Positions 12,001 to 22,156 of a stretch of DNA of 38,666 bases are shown piece after piece. The DNA is from Folioceros fuciformis. Taxonomy: Eukaryota > Anthocerotophyta > Anthocerotopsida > Anthocerotales. Position 1 is the first letter of the stretch. The number at the start of each line of letters is the position of its first letter. Below the pieces are notes generated by a model, which ran no database searches, was not told where the DNA came from, and was given only the letters and a program-made list of their open reading frames with translations. The DNA is taken from contig JBNGIO010005507.1 of NCBI GenBank assembly GCA_049999805.1, positions 1 to 38,666 on the forward strand, written 5' to 3'. The translations under genes were made by a program, and so were the position numbers.

Positions 12001-14578
12001 TGATGTTCATGCTCTCCGAGCTGAGATCCTCTCAGTCACATCAAGTCTTGACAGAAAGGTTAGTAGCGCTTTGGCTTGTGTACTTGATTATGCACTGGCT
12101 TGAGTTGTGGGGATGAGCTTCATTTCTGCATGTAGACTAAGGAATGCCAATACGTGATGGATGTATCTGTCGAGCAAGTCAGGCAGGTGAAGACATTGAA
12201 AGACGAGGTACATCTCCTGGACATTACACCATCGTCTGCATCAAATTGATGCTGCTTGGATACATGGTAGCAAGTCAGCATGGTCTGAGTGTGCAGGCTA
12301 TGTTTCTCTCTAACCTAAGAATCTTTCAGTTGAGAGTGTTGAGACAGAGTGAGCAGGAGATGCAGCTGATTTTGGACATGTGCGAAAGGGAATGTTTTGA
12401 AACAAGGTACAGATTGATCACTAGACTCTGGATGTTAGGAACTTCGGAAGAGGAAGTGTTTTTTGCTGAAATGCAAGTGCAGAGTATGTACGTCTGCCAT
12501 ATTTCTGATTGATTTGTGGTTGTGTGTTGTCACAATGAATTCCATGACGTCTGTCGAGTTTCAGTTGATAGTGTATGGGTGTCGGATTTCAATGAAGTAT
12601 CTGTTGCAGGGATAGTCAACTCGTTTGTTGTAGCATGTCTATACGGGATTGGCCTTGGTTCAGGGTGACTGGCTGTTTCAACTGAACTCTCGAACTCTAC
12701 TCCTTGTTGTAGACGTGGGTCTTCAATTGACATGCGTGTGTTTGGTTTTACCTACTTTGTGTTCAGGTGTATGTTTTAAGGTTTATTTTTCAGGGATAAA
12801 GGATGGCTCGCAGAGTTGTTGTTGTGAATAACTGCCACACAAATTGGGTGTGCAGAGATGTGCTGGAATTGCGTCGGGCTGAATATAAAGCTCGGGCTCA
12901 GGTGGAAAGGTTAAATAGAGCATTAGATGAACACAGCTTGGAGTTAAGAGTGAAAGTTGCTAATGAGGCAGAAGCAGCATGTCAACAAAGGCTCGCTGCT
13001 GCTGAATCTGAAAACGCAAAACTGAGACTAAGAGCTGATGCATCAGAAAGGTGCTATTTTGCTTTTGTGTCTGTGAGAACATTGTTTTTTATTATCTTAA
13101 GTAATAGGGTGAATGCTCAAGCTTTTAAATTATAAAAAAATGTTTTAGGATTTCTTTGGAGCTCAAAGAGACTCTTCAGGGAAAGGTGGAAGAGGGTGAT
13201 GCCTACATCTCCGAGATCGAGGTTAAATCACATGTTCATATGTGCCTCACTGCGTGACTGCTCTGATCACAGCTGACCAAATATGAACGTTCATGACCTA
13301 TCCTGGAGCGCCTACTGCAAGTCTGAGTCCTGCCCGTGTTGGTCTTGTAGACAATTGGTCAGGCTTATGAAGAGATGCAAACACAGAATCAACGGTTGCT
13401 TCAGCAGATAACAGAGAGAGATGATTATACTACTGAGGTTTGACCTGTTTTTGAGAAACCTTTGGTTTTTAGAGTGTTGGCTTAGTCCAGCTTCTTCACT
13501 CATGTGTTTGTGAGGCTTGGCAGTCGGCGACTGATGTTCAGCTCTTTGTCTTGCTTGCGCAGCTGGTTGCAGAGAGTGTGAAGGCAAAGCAGCTGCAAAC
13601 ATCGCTTTTGGCTGAAAAGCAGCTACTGGCTAGTCGCATGCAGCATGCTAATGCGGCCGGTGATCTGCAGAAGCAGAGAATTCAGCGCTTAGAAGAGCAG
13701 GTACTTTCCTATCCGTTTCACGAAGCTGATAGTGTTTTGTGACGTTTGTTACTCGAGCTCGTTGTTTATTGCAGGCCAAGACATTTTTGGATCAGCTGAA
13801 TAAAGGATCTGATGAGACTCGACAGTGTAACTCTGTCTTGGAAAACTCCAAGCGCAAAACGTTAGAGCTTGAAAAGGAATTGTCGGTTGTGAAATGTATG
13901 CTCGAGGGAGCTCAGAAAGAACTTCAGGAACAAGGGCGAAGAAGGGCAGAGCTTGAGTTACAGCTTGAGAAAGAAAGGTTGGTGTCATCAAGTCTTCCGG
14001 TTTCTTCCGGTAGTATTGAGGGAAGGCAAGTTTCTTGTTGGGTGTGTCCTCCCGAGTTCTGTACACAATTCCGAGGACAAATGAGCTGTCTATCTCCAAT
14101 GACCTCAACTTGTTACTTTTCCGATGTAGAACGTGCTTGAAAACAATAAGTTTCTATCTAATTAATGCTCTGGCTGAGTTGGTGCCTTTCCAGGTTTGAG
14201 AAAAAGCGAATTCAAGAGCAGTGTGACATGACAAGTACTAGGGCCTCTCGTGCATCCTCACAAGGTGAAGGTGGTGTCGTTGTAGAACGACTTCAGGAAG
14301 AGATCAAAGAATACAAAGCAATTTTAAAATGTAGTGTTTGTCACGACAGAAGGAAGGAGGTATTTACTCTGTGTGGTCCATCAAGTCTTCAGTCTTGCTA
14401 GCGTGGTATATAGTGTGTGGCGTTATAATTTGAGGGACTTTGGCAGGTGGTCATCACGAAATGTTATCACTTGTTCTGTGCTCAATGTATCCAACGGACT
14501 TTGGAGCTTCGGCACCGGAAATGCCCGGGTTGTGGAGTTCCTTTCGGCCAGAATGACGTACGCAATGTCTACATATAG
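9099..14578 (+). CDS. HUB: HUB/BRE1-type RING E3 ligase for histone H2B
   Basis: Nineteen exons: 9099-9206, 9439-9600, 9718-9847 (3' end tentative), 9930-10145, 10426-10593, 10801-10991, 11124-11207, 11296-11415, 11514-11700, 11898-12058, 12136-12207, 12330-12406, 12856-13050, 13149-13221, 13351-13437, 13563-13700, 13775-13977, 14194-14359 and 14447-14578. They join in phase to 889 residues, close to Arabidopsis HUB1/HUB2. The N-terminus (MGSTEETDRKRR...LKK) and the block LLDTGATES are hallmarks of the family. The centre is a long coiled coil (ANEAEAACQQRLAAAE; QNQRLLQQITERDDY), and the C-terminus is a C3HC4 RING (C837, C840, C852, H854, C857, C860, C872, C875) ending in NVYI. The family mono-ubiquitinates H2B in the nucleus to aid transcription, acting as a dimer with an E2 of the RAD6/UBC1-2 type. 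HUB1 versus HUB2 cannot be told apart here. Confidence 0.96.
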
Positions 14579-14844
14579 CCGTGTCCAAGACTCTCTCCCA
14601 AGTCAGATTCACACTTCACATTGATGCTGGCACCGGCGGTTGTGTATATGGGTTGTGGATTGTCCTGTAATTTCTGAAAGTAAATTTATTCAAGACTCAA
14701 GTCACGAGTGGCGATTTGGACAGTCGAATTGGCAGCGAAACTGTTATTTATGCTGAAGAGCGCAAGCAATTGCGGTCCGGACATAAAAGTTTGGCCACAG
14801 ATGTAACACATATCTTTCATCATGTACCCCTTAAGAGACGCGGT
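14579..14844. other. Tail-to-tail spacer between HUB and MOC1
   Basis: 266 bp between the two stop codons, so the 3' UTRs of the two convergent genes are likely to lie close together or overlap. Nothing else is recognisable. Confidence 0.6.
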
Positions 14845-16025
14845 CTACTTAGGAGGAACCAAACTGTTGACACTCCACTGGAAGGTGGTGCCAAAGGCTG
14901 CGATCAGCAGGGCTTCTGCGCGACCTGCGTGATATTCAACCGATCAAGGGCATGATGCGTTGCGGTAAACTGCAGTACCAGACCGCAAGCAGATGCTACT
15001 TATCAGAAAAGACTGGGGAGCCAAGACGAAACAGTTTACCGTGATCTTTCTTCCTTCTCAGTTGAGGTGCAAGAGACGGGAAGAGGCTACAGGCGAGCGC
15101 ACGGCTGTCATCCTGCTCAGTGGACTGACGTCATCAGACGTACTTCTTCAAGGCTGACTTACACCTGAAGAGCCAGTGGCAACCAAAGCAGAGAAGAAAA
15201 TACCTTCGTGCATTGGGTGCCAGCCAAGCCCATAGCTGCCTTCCATGCCTGCGATCGAACGGGAACCACTGAAAAGCCTAAAGCCACCAAAACTCCAGTC
15301 CATATGCCGTATCCAAATCCACTGCCGTACCAACCCTGCATGGAGACGTGAAATGTTGTCAGCCTTTGCGTCTGGAGTGGATTGGGAAACGGAACTACTA
15401 ACCAGCTTGCCATCCTTAGGAAATGGCCTCGACTCCTCAATGTACGCCACACTCCCTGTAATAGCGGCATAACGTTGGCGAAAATAAAAGACATGGGAAC
15501 GGAATGCCATACGAATGCTGTCAGAAGATTAATAGGCCTGACCTTCTGGAACTTCCAGCCGATTCAGAATAGCAACAATCGACCGGGCATCATGCCTTCG
15601 TCGTGTGGTCTTCCCAACCGCAACATTAACAGAGGGCACATCAATGACCTGTCCATCGTGCAGCATATTGACGTCGTCACCAGTTGGCGAGATGACACAG
15701 GCACAGCATTCAACCAAGAAGCAAGTTCAAGCGAAAAGACGTTGGCAACCTGAGCCGAGATTCCATTTCCGCCGCGATGGAGCAGGGCAACCGCTCCCGA
15801 CACATCAGGGTCCACCCCAAACAATGTCAAGCTGGCGTCGTCTTCCCTGGTAATGAAGTGTGCATCCGCTGGCGATAAGGGGACATCATATGCTTCCATG
15901 CAAGAGGAAGCCACGTTTGCGGCCTTGCATTCTACGGAAGCCGCTAGTTCTGCGAAGACCGCTGGACGAGCTAGTCGCGGGTAGGCAGCAAATAGGCGAG
16001 CCTGCAATACCATCGTGTTGCGCAT
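14845..16025 (-). CDS. MOC1: Chloroplast Holliday-junction resolvase, MOC1 type
   Basis: Six exons on the minus strand: 15750-16025, 15543-15648, 15403-15455, 15204-15335, 15040-15112 and 14845-14924, joining in phase to 239 residues. The RuvC-like fold is clear: GVDPDVSGAVALL (D72, D74), AQVIDVP, the Arg-rich VGKTTRRRHDARSIV, AYIEESRPFPKDGK (E134), GWYGSGFGYGIWTGVLVALGFSVVPV and RKKDHGRAEALLIAAFG (D212, E217). The first about 45 residues are rich in Arg, Ala and Ser and poor in acids, as in a plastid transit peptide. MOC1 cuts four-way junctions so that chloroplast nucleoids can segregate; this is family knowledge. I chose the first ATG; the open frame extends upstream only to a GTG. The last acidic motif reads RAE, where I recall RAD in some relatives. 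The gene is tail-to-tail with HUB and head-to-head with the next gene. Confidence 0.93.
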
Positions 16026-16396
16026 GTCTTTAGATGAAAACGAAGGGGGAAGTGACGCACAGACCGCAACCTGAGTAGAAAAACGGGACGTTTGCACTCT
16101 GTTCGTGTTATTTTGGTTAGGAATTCTCTACCTACCCTAAGATGTATCGATGGGCAACGGGGTGACCGGTTCTTGCGGTGAAGAGCGTGCGAAAGGTATC
16201 GGGACGGGCTCGAAGGTTGTGACGAGACTCGCGACCTTTCCCCCTTGTGAGTTTGTGTATGGTCTTCTGCTCTGTTTTCTCCTTTCTTCCCCTGCTGCGC
16301 TCTTGGGGGTCTGTGCTGTGCTGTGCTGTGGATATGTCACTATCCTCGCCTGCGTAGCTGGAAGCTCCATCGCCAAGATCAAGTACTACTCCAGAC
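16026..16396. promoter_or_regulatory. Divergent intergenic region between MOC1 and the DPF/TPR gene
   Basis: 371 bp separate the two start codons, so both leaders and promoters share this stretch. It contains a TGTGC-type pentamer run near 16,311-16,329. No TATA box is convincing. Co-regulation of the two genes is inferred only from spacing. Confidence 0.45.
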
Positions 16397-18044
16397 ATGA
16401 GATCCTCGAACTCGGGCACTAGCGGCAGTGGAGGGCAAAAGCCCGGCCCACCTCTGAGTGGCTACCCTTTTGATCTTGGTTTGCCGGGTTTGAGCTCGTC
16501 TACGCCCTTGGCGGCCTTGAAGGATGGCACGCAGCAGCTACCGCCAGGCCAGTCTAGTCTACCTGCTAAACCGTCGTGGACTCCGGTGTCACTCGCACCT
16601 CTCAATGGAAGGGGCTCGCAGGTCCAGGGTCCATCGGCACCGCGCTCTTCCAAGGCTTGGATCCCCCAGGTGGATTCTTCTAAATCGGGGGGAGTAGGAG
16701 ACGTTTTCGGCGATCTGCTGGGAAGTGTGCTGCGAGACGGAGGGCTAAATCAACGCTCATCTGCTCCAGCTCTGGGATCCAATTCCGGGAAAGGTGTGGG
16801 CCTATGTCCTCCAAAGTCAGCCCCCATGCGTCTAAGCAGTCGTTTCCCTCTCGCGTCCAACGTGTCTTCTTCCACTGCTTTCGATCCCTTCATCACTCCA
16901 TCCTCGGCACCCGTTTCCGCGAAGGAGCGCACCATCGATTCCTTGTCAGATATCATGTCTCAACTTCCGACGTCGGCATCCGCATCAGCGTCGGCATCTA
17001 CATCGGCAACTCTTGGGGACCCTTTCCCTGACTTTTTCAGCTTTCCAGCTTTTGGCTCAGGCAATGCTTCTGTATCCTCATCTTCTGGTCCTGTCGCGGC
17101 AGGGGCAGACGATCCTTTCGGCTTGATGAACCCATCTTTCACCCCCGCAGCACCTGTGGGCCAGGGTGAGGTCGATCTTTTCGGATTGACAGGCTCAGTA
17201 GGCAGCAGTTCAGCCACCGGAGATCCTTTTCTTCAAGGTAACGCCGATCCCTTCGAATCTCTGGGGATGATGGGGAAAGGTTCCAGGGCAACTGCAGCAG
17301 GACCGACCGTCAATGTCAATGATTCAATAACGCCTCTTACAAGGCCTACTCAATCGCCTTCTTTGAATGCTTTGTGGGCAAGCGCTGCAGCTGCTCCCTC
17401 GTCTGGATCGCTTGACCTAAGAGAACAACCAAGAGAGGCACGCGGGTCTGTCTTGACCACAGAATTGGAAGGCCTAGGTCCACCTCCTGCAGGTGTCACG
17501 GCTGTCACAGCAAACAGCAGGGGAGCTGAATATTACAGACAAGGACAATTTCCGGATGCTATCAAGTGGCTATGTTGGGCCGTAGACCTTTTGCAGGAAG
17601 CTGGGGACANNNNNNNNNNNNNNNNNNNNNNNNNNNNNNNNNNNNNNNNNNNNNNNNNNNNNNNNNNNNNNNNNNNNNNNNNNNNNNNNNNNNNNNNNNN
17701 NNNNNNNNNCAGAAAAGCTGTCGCGGACTGCTCGAAGGTTAGTACCTCCGGCTCAACATGCGTCCAAATTAATTACTTGCGTTTTCATGGTTTTTTCGCA
17801 GCCTTTGACGTTTTTTCGCACGTCCTCGCCTCTTGAATGGACTCTGCACCAGGTTTTGGAGATCGATAAGCAAGATACCAGCGTGCTATTGCAGAGGGCG
17901 TTTTTGTATGAGAGTATGGAGAAGTATTCTCGGAGTGTGGAGGATTTCAGAGAAGTCCTTCGAAGAGATCCCAGCCATAAGGTTGCGGCCAATACATTGA
18001 CCAGGTTGACAAAGATGATGGCAAGACCGAGCTTCAACCTGTAG
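16397..18044 (+). CDS. DPF-motif protein with C-terminal TPR domain
   Basis: Two exons, 16397-17737 (with a 100-N gap) and 17853-18044, joined in phase 0 across a GT-AG intron; about 510 residues nominally. The first about 370 residues are low-complexity Ser/Pro/Gly-rich and probably disordered. They carry repeated Asp-Pro-Phe motifs (AFDPF, GDPFPDFF, DDPFGL, GDPF, ADPFESL) and VDLFGL. The C-terminus holds tetratricopeptide helices: AEYYRQGQFPDAIKWL before the gap, and TSVLLQRAFLYESMEKYSRSVEDFREVL followed by DPSHKVA after it. DPF motifs bind clathrin-adaptor appendage domains in epsin-like proteins, so a role in coated-vesicle trafficking is plausible, but I do not recognise a named family with both parts. 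A (Ser-Ala)n run sits near residue 195-202. Start chosen as the first ATG of the open frame. Confidence 0.8.
17610..17709. other. Assembly gap inside the DPF/TPR gene
   Basis: 100 N between LLQEAGD and RKAVADCSK. A central part of the TPR domain is missing, and an intron may be hidden here as well. Confidence 0.97.
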
Positions 18045-18660
18045 CCTCCACAAAAAAACTGAAATTGCCATGCAGTGGTAGTCGCGGAGGCAAGCTGCCT
18101 TTATACCCTCTGTTTGTGGTACTTCTTTCCCTTCTTATGTTCTCGAGTAGTAAGCAAGACCAACACACTCCCCATTTAGCTGTCGCTTACCCGAATGTTG
18201 GATATATGTGTGAATCGAGTGAACTGGCTCTCTCCCACAATCTGACTCGGCAGGTAGTACTTGTGCAGGGTCAAAGCTCCGAAATTGGAAGGGGACTGTG
18301 CAGGACAAGTCGGTGCGAGGGGCGGGGATAGGAGCGGGGGAGTGAGGAGGGAAATTGTCTCATATTGCTTGCAAAGAAGGAAGCAACTGTTGATGATAAA
18401 GGGGCAATCAGCCGGATCGAAATCCCAGGCATCAGGCAGTGAGAACCGCTTGGACACCTGAAACCTTACGTTTTGCGTGCTTGTGGGTAACGGCTCCCAC
18501 AGCAGCCAGCCAGCCAGCCCTTCACGCTCCACGTCGTGCAATACCTGGAGAAAAACGGCAACACTCCGAACATCATGCGCTGACTGTTGCTTTGCAATTG
18601 ATCGATTTAGGGCCAACATCGACACGTAGACCGTGCTACTTCATCAATTGGAGTAAACGA
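18045..18660. other. 3' flank of the DPF/TPR gene, no supported gene
   Basis: A minus-strand open frame of 149 codons (18176-18625) exists but has no recognisable domain and no splice-consistent extension that I can find. A CAGC tetramer run lies near 18,500-18,518. I would treat the stretch as 3' UTR plus spacer. Confidence 0.45.
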
Positions 18661-18663
18661 TTC

Positions 18664-18824
18664 TGCGCATGTGCGAACACAGCAGGAAGCACATCTGTGT
18701 GTGTGAACACAGCAGGAAGCACATCATTGCGCGAACACAGCACATCTGTGTGTGCGAACACAGCAGGAAGCACATCTGTGTGCGCAAACACAGCAGGAAG
18801 CACATTTGTGTGTGCGAACACAGG
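18664..18824 (+). repeat. 30-bp minisatellite, about 5 copies
   Basis: Repeats of a 30-base unit, AACACAGCAGGAAGCACATC plus TGTGTGTGCG, one copy shortened. Because 30 is a multiple of three, the repeat keeps a reading frame open in both strands, which gives a false decapeptide repeat. Each junction contains CTGTGT and ACACAG as a short inverted repeat, so each unit can form a small hairpin. Confidence 0.85.
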
Positions 18825-18869
18825 CATTCAATCTGAAGCCAGCCCTAAATCTTGTTCCCTATCTGCACT

Positions 18870-19025
18870 TAGAATAAGGGAATAAGGTGGAATAAGGTTC
18901 GGCCATGTCAATATGGAATAAGGGAATAAGGTGGAATAAGGTTCGGCCATGTCACTATGGAATAAGGGTATAAGGTGGAGGTGGAATAAGGTTCGGCCAT
19001 GTCACTATGGAATAAGGGTATAAGG
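18870..19025 (+). repeat. Tandem repeat with AATAAGG and AGGTTCGGCCAT blocks
   Basis: Three imperfect copies of a unit containing GGAATAAGGTTCGGCCATGT followed by a short ACTATGGAATAAGGG segment. The third copy runs into the 400-N gap, so the array may continue. A related single copy, AGGTTCGGCCAT then ACTATG, occurs at 22274-22293 beyond the Harbinger relic. Confidence 0.8.
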
Positions 19026-19425
19026 NNNNNNNNNNNNNNNNNNNNNNNNNNNNNNNNNNNNNNNNNNNNNNNNNNNNNNNNNNNNNNNNNNNNNNNNNNN
19101 NNNNNNNNNNNNNNNNNNNNNNNNNNNNNNNNNNNNNNNNNNNNNNNNNNNNNNNNNNNNNNNNNNNNNNNNNNNNNNNNNNNNNNNNNNNNNNNNNNNN
19201 NNNNNNNNNNNNNNNNNNNNNNNNNNNNNNNNNNNNNNNNNNNNNNNNNNNNNNNNNNNNNNNNNNNNNNNNNNNNNNNNNNNNNNNNNNNNNNNNNNNN
19301 NNNNNNNNNNNNNNNNNNNNNNNNNNNNNNNNNNNNNNNNNNNNNNNNNNNNNNNNNNNNNNNNNNNNNNNNNNNNNNNNNNNNNNNNNNNNNNNNNNNN
19401 NNNNNNNNNNNNNNNNNNNNNNNNN
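19026..19425. other. Assembly gap, 400 N
   Basis: 400 N between two tandem-repeat arrays. It probably hides more repeat copies and possibly the left end of the PIF/Harbinger element. Confidence 0.98.
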
Positions 19426-19930
19426 GGCACCGTCAAGCTCTCGAGTGTAGGCTTTTGAGTGTCACTTCACCGCACTGCGCGCACGCTTTTATGTGGGCAC
19501 CGTCAGGCTCTCGGCTCTAGACTATCTGGAGTGTAGGCTTCTGAGTGTGGGCATCGTAAAGCTCATACCTTATGTGCTTAGATTCTGTACATCATTAGGC
19601 TCTAAAGTGTTTATGTTGGCCTAGATTCTACAAATCTATGTGCTTAGATTCTGAACATCATCAGGCTCTCAAGTGTTTATGTTGGCCTAGATTCTACAGA
19701 GCTATGTGCTTAGATTCTAAACATTATTAGGCTCTCAAGTGTTTATGTTGGCCTAGATTCTAGAGAGCTATGTGCTTAGATTCTGAACATCATTAGGCTC
19801 TCAAGTGTTTATGTTGGCCTAGATTCTGCAGAGCTATGTGCTTGAGTGTTTATGTTTGCCTAGCTTCGGCAGAGCTTATGTGTGTGGGTTTGTCTAGGCT
19901 TTCCAGTCTCAAGCATTTATGTTTTCCTAG
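19426..19930 (+). repeat. 66-bp tandem repeat array
   Basis: Between about 19,569 and 19,860 there are four near-complete and one partial copies of a 66-base unit with the landmarks CTATGTGCTTAGATTCTG, CATCATTAGGCTCTCAAGTG and TTTATGTTGGCCTAGATTCT. Upstream, from 19,426, a second, looser repeat (GGCACCGTCAAGCTCTCG and GTGTAGGCTT) occurs twice. The array abuts the Myb/SANT-like relic and may be subterminal repeats of the transposon. Confidence 0.85.
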
Positions 19931-19974
19931 CTTCTTATATTTCATTTATATTTCATGAGTCTTATTCCACAGGG

Positions 19975-20373
19975 GTCCATAAATGGCAGAGTGCCTTGAT
20001 AAAGCTAGTAGGAGCCTATCCCGACTTCGACAAGGATGCTCAAGCATGTCGCCAGAAGTAGAAGAACGTATACAATGATTACGAGACTGGTTGTGTGCGA
20101 AATGTGTTTGGAGTTGCAACCCAAGATAAGTGTCAATTTTTTGATATAGTTGATATGCACATGCATGATAGGCCCCATGTGCAATGTGAAGCCCATGCTG
20201 ATTCTTGTGGTGAGGGTCTTGTGGATTCTAGATCCAGTAACGAGGATAGTGCTCGTGTTACGGTGCTAGACCATGATGTTGAAGCATCAGGTGCTACAAG
20301 AAAACATGCACATGGAGCCGGGAAGGCAAACGAGCTCATTGAAGATATGAACAACCAGGGGCCAAAATTCTAG
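19975..20373 (+). pseudogene. Myb/SANT-like ORF of a Harbinger element, nonsense-mutated
   Basis: After a plausible splice acceptor (CCACAG, ending 19972) the frame encodes a Myb/SANT-like DNA-binding segment: HKWQSALIKLVGAYPDFDKDAQACRQK, then a stop, then KNVYNDYETG and DKCQFFDIVD. The stop TAG at 20059-20061 replaces the Trp expected in the conserved KWK position, a single G-to-A change. The same frame then runs open to 20373. The first helix of the domain is not visible upstream, so either another exon is missing or the copy is truncated. In autonomous elements this protein helps the transposase enter the nucleus and bind ends. Confidence 0.75.
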
Positions 20374-20630
20374 AGATAGTGAAGGAGATAGAGGATAAAA
20401 AATTGTCTTTCATGGAAAGCATGGCACAGACCATGTCATCTATTGTAATTTTTTTGCAAAGCCACTTGGCATCATTAAAAGACAATAGAAATTGAGTTTT
20501 AGGAGTCTAAGGACTCTAGTGAATCGGAATCATGTGGGAATGCATCTCTTATCTTTCGTTTACAATGTGCCTCATATAGAGCAGAACTAAGAGCCAAAAC
20601 TCTGGCACGTCCTTCCTTGTAGCCTTGCAT

Positions 20631-21753
20631 TCATAGCTCTGTTCTATCCTCCAACTCATCGTTGCTGTGCACAATACTCGAAGTTTGTCTAGCATGTCCA
20701 CTCCTACTTGAACTTGCTAGGCCAACTTCAAGTAAAGCTTGATGAGCAGCTCTGCTTGCCTCTCGTGTTACATTTTGTTTGGAAAGACTTTGCCCAAGGT
20801 CCTCCATGCCAACATCATCATTCAAAGCATCTTTGGCTTGCAAGACCCACTCTTCTCGGAACTTGATCTTATGTACCAAACATATGTTATGTGACACAAG
20901 ATAGGTAGACACCACGGAAAGCATGTTCTTCAAAGCCATATTACACCTTTTTAGTAGAATCCGGAACTTGCACTTTAACATTCCAAAGGCCCTTTCGACA
21001 CACATCATGCTACTAGATTGTATAAAATTCCAATGATCTTGCTCCATAGAAAGCCAATCTTTGCTTCCGCGGAAGGGAGTGAACATGTATAGCCGGGGCC
21101 GGTAGCTAGCATCTCCAAGTAAGGCGTATTCTCCCAAAGCACCTTGCTCACACATCTCTCCTATACGCGATCCTTGAAAAGATTCCAATCATTACAACTC
21201 CCACACCAACCATAATCATAATCCCAAATGAAGCCCTTAGCATTGACCACTAGCTAAAGCAAGCACGAATGATAGCCTTTTCGGTTATAATAATAAGCAG
21301 CAATACCTTTTGGGCCAAGTATGGGTATATGAGAACCAGTAATAGCACCAACTACATACAGAATGCCACGAACATCTTGGAACTCTTGTGCGTACCTTTG
21401 CATGGTTGCCTCAGAAGGAAACTTAATGTAGTCATTATGCAACTCCTTTCGCACATCTTTGCAAAAGTTCAACACAGCCCTATGCACAGTGGTGACACCA
21501 ATTGAAAACACATCAGCAATGACTATCAAACGATCGCCACCAGCCAGCTTGTATAATGCCATGACCACCCTCTTGTCCACTGGTATGGCTTGGCGGACTT
21601 CGTGTCTTGTTTCTTCATGTGGGGGGCAACAAATCTGCACAAGTACTCAAATGTCTGCCAATTTACTCGCATACGAGAGATGAACATGTCCTCAATATAT
21701 GACCCCAACAGTGTGTTCCCAAAGAAGTTGTTAGGTCTTGAAAATGCCCAAGC
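20631..21753 (-). pseudogene. PIF/Harbinger-type DDE transposase, inactivated
   Basis: Read on the minus strand the relic shows, in order, NWQTFEYLCRFVAPHMKKQD, RQAIPVDKRVVMALYKLA, SIGVTTVHRAV, YNRKGYHS, DYDYGWCGSCNDW, GEYALLGDASYRPRL and CVERAFGMLKCKFRIL. The catalytic Asp of the GDASY block and the Glu of VERAFG are present, but the first catalytic Asp (normally in a GAIDG block) is replaced by Thr (GAITG). Lesions: a frameshift near 21,610, a TAG at 21254-21256 where Gln is expected (C-to-T), and a frameshift near 21,190-21,200. The element cannot transpose by itself. Confidence 0.88.
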
Positions 21754-22156
21754 TCAACCCAACCCAAACTGCCCGCCCATCCATGAGTAACAATTGCAAG
21801 CCAAACACATCACGCTAATAATATGCATGAAGTAGAAGTAAAGACAAGGTTGTTGAAGCTTCTACAAAAACAATACTTTGCATAGCCATGAGAAGGGAGT
21901 GGACCAAATAAAATGTGAAGTTATCCATCACAAGCACCCTAAAGAAACCCTAAAAAGTACCAAACCTCATGAACAAAAACCCCAACTTACAAATGCCTCA
22001 TGTGGAAACTCATTATATAGGAGGTGGCCCGCTCAAAATAGTGTGGTCCCTAGTAAATACGTGTAATTATTTTCTTAAAATAATTATATAATAAAAAAAG
22101 TGGGCCAGATTAAATAGATTAGGTGGGCCAGGATAAGTGAACTAGTGGAAAAGGTG

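Larger units (their letters stand above)
19426..22140. mobile_element. Decayed PIF/Harbinger-type DNA transposon (approximate limits)
   Basis: A Myb/SANT-like ORF on the plus strand and a Harbinger-type DDE transposase on the minus strand face each other about 260 bp apart, the two-gene layout typical of PIF/Harbinger elements. Both genes are broken. I cannot find terminal inverted repeats or a 3-bp target duplication: the left side runs into satellite repeats and a 400-N gap, and the right side ends in AT-rich sequence. The limits given are therefore rough. A TATATAAT box read on the minus strand at about 22,012-22,019 could have driven the transposase. Confidence 0.75.

Noticed and set aside
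14716-14955. 79-codon plus-strand ORF downstream of HUB
   Set aside because: It is antisense to the last MOC1 exon and its 3' end, which is well supported by splice phase and conserved motifs.
16098-16422. Upstream extension of MOC1 or a separate small gene in the divergent spacer
   Set aside because: The MOC1 frame meets a TAG without an upstream ATG, and the short frames in the spacer have no domain.
18176-18625. 149-codon minus-strand ORF after the DPF/TPR gene
   Set aside because: No recognisable domain, no supporting splice structure, and a length reachable by chance; kept only as a note.
18439-18885. Decapeptide-repeat protein (NTAGSTSVCA type)
   Set aside because: The repeat lies in a 30-bp minisatellite open on both strands; flanking sequence has no coding character.
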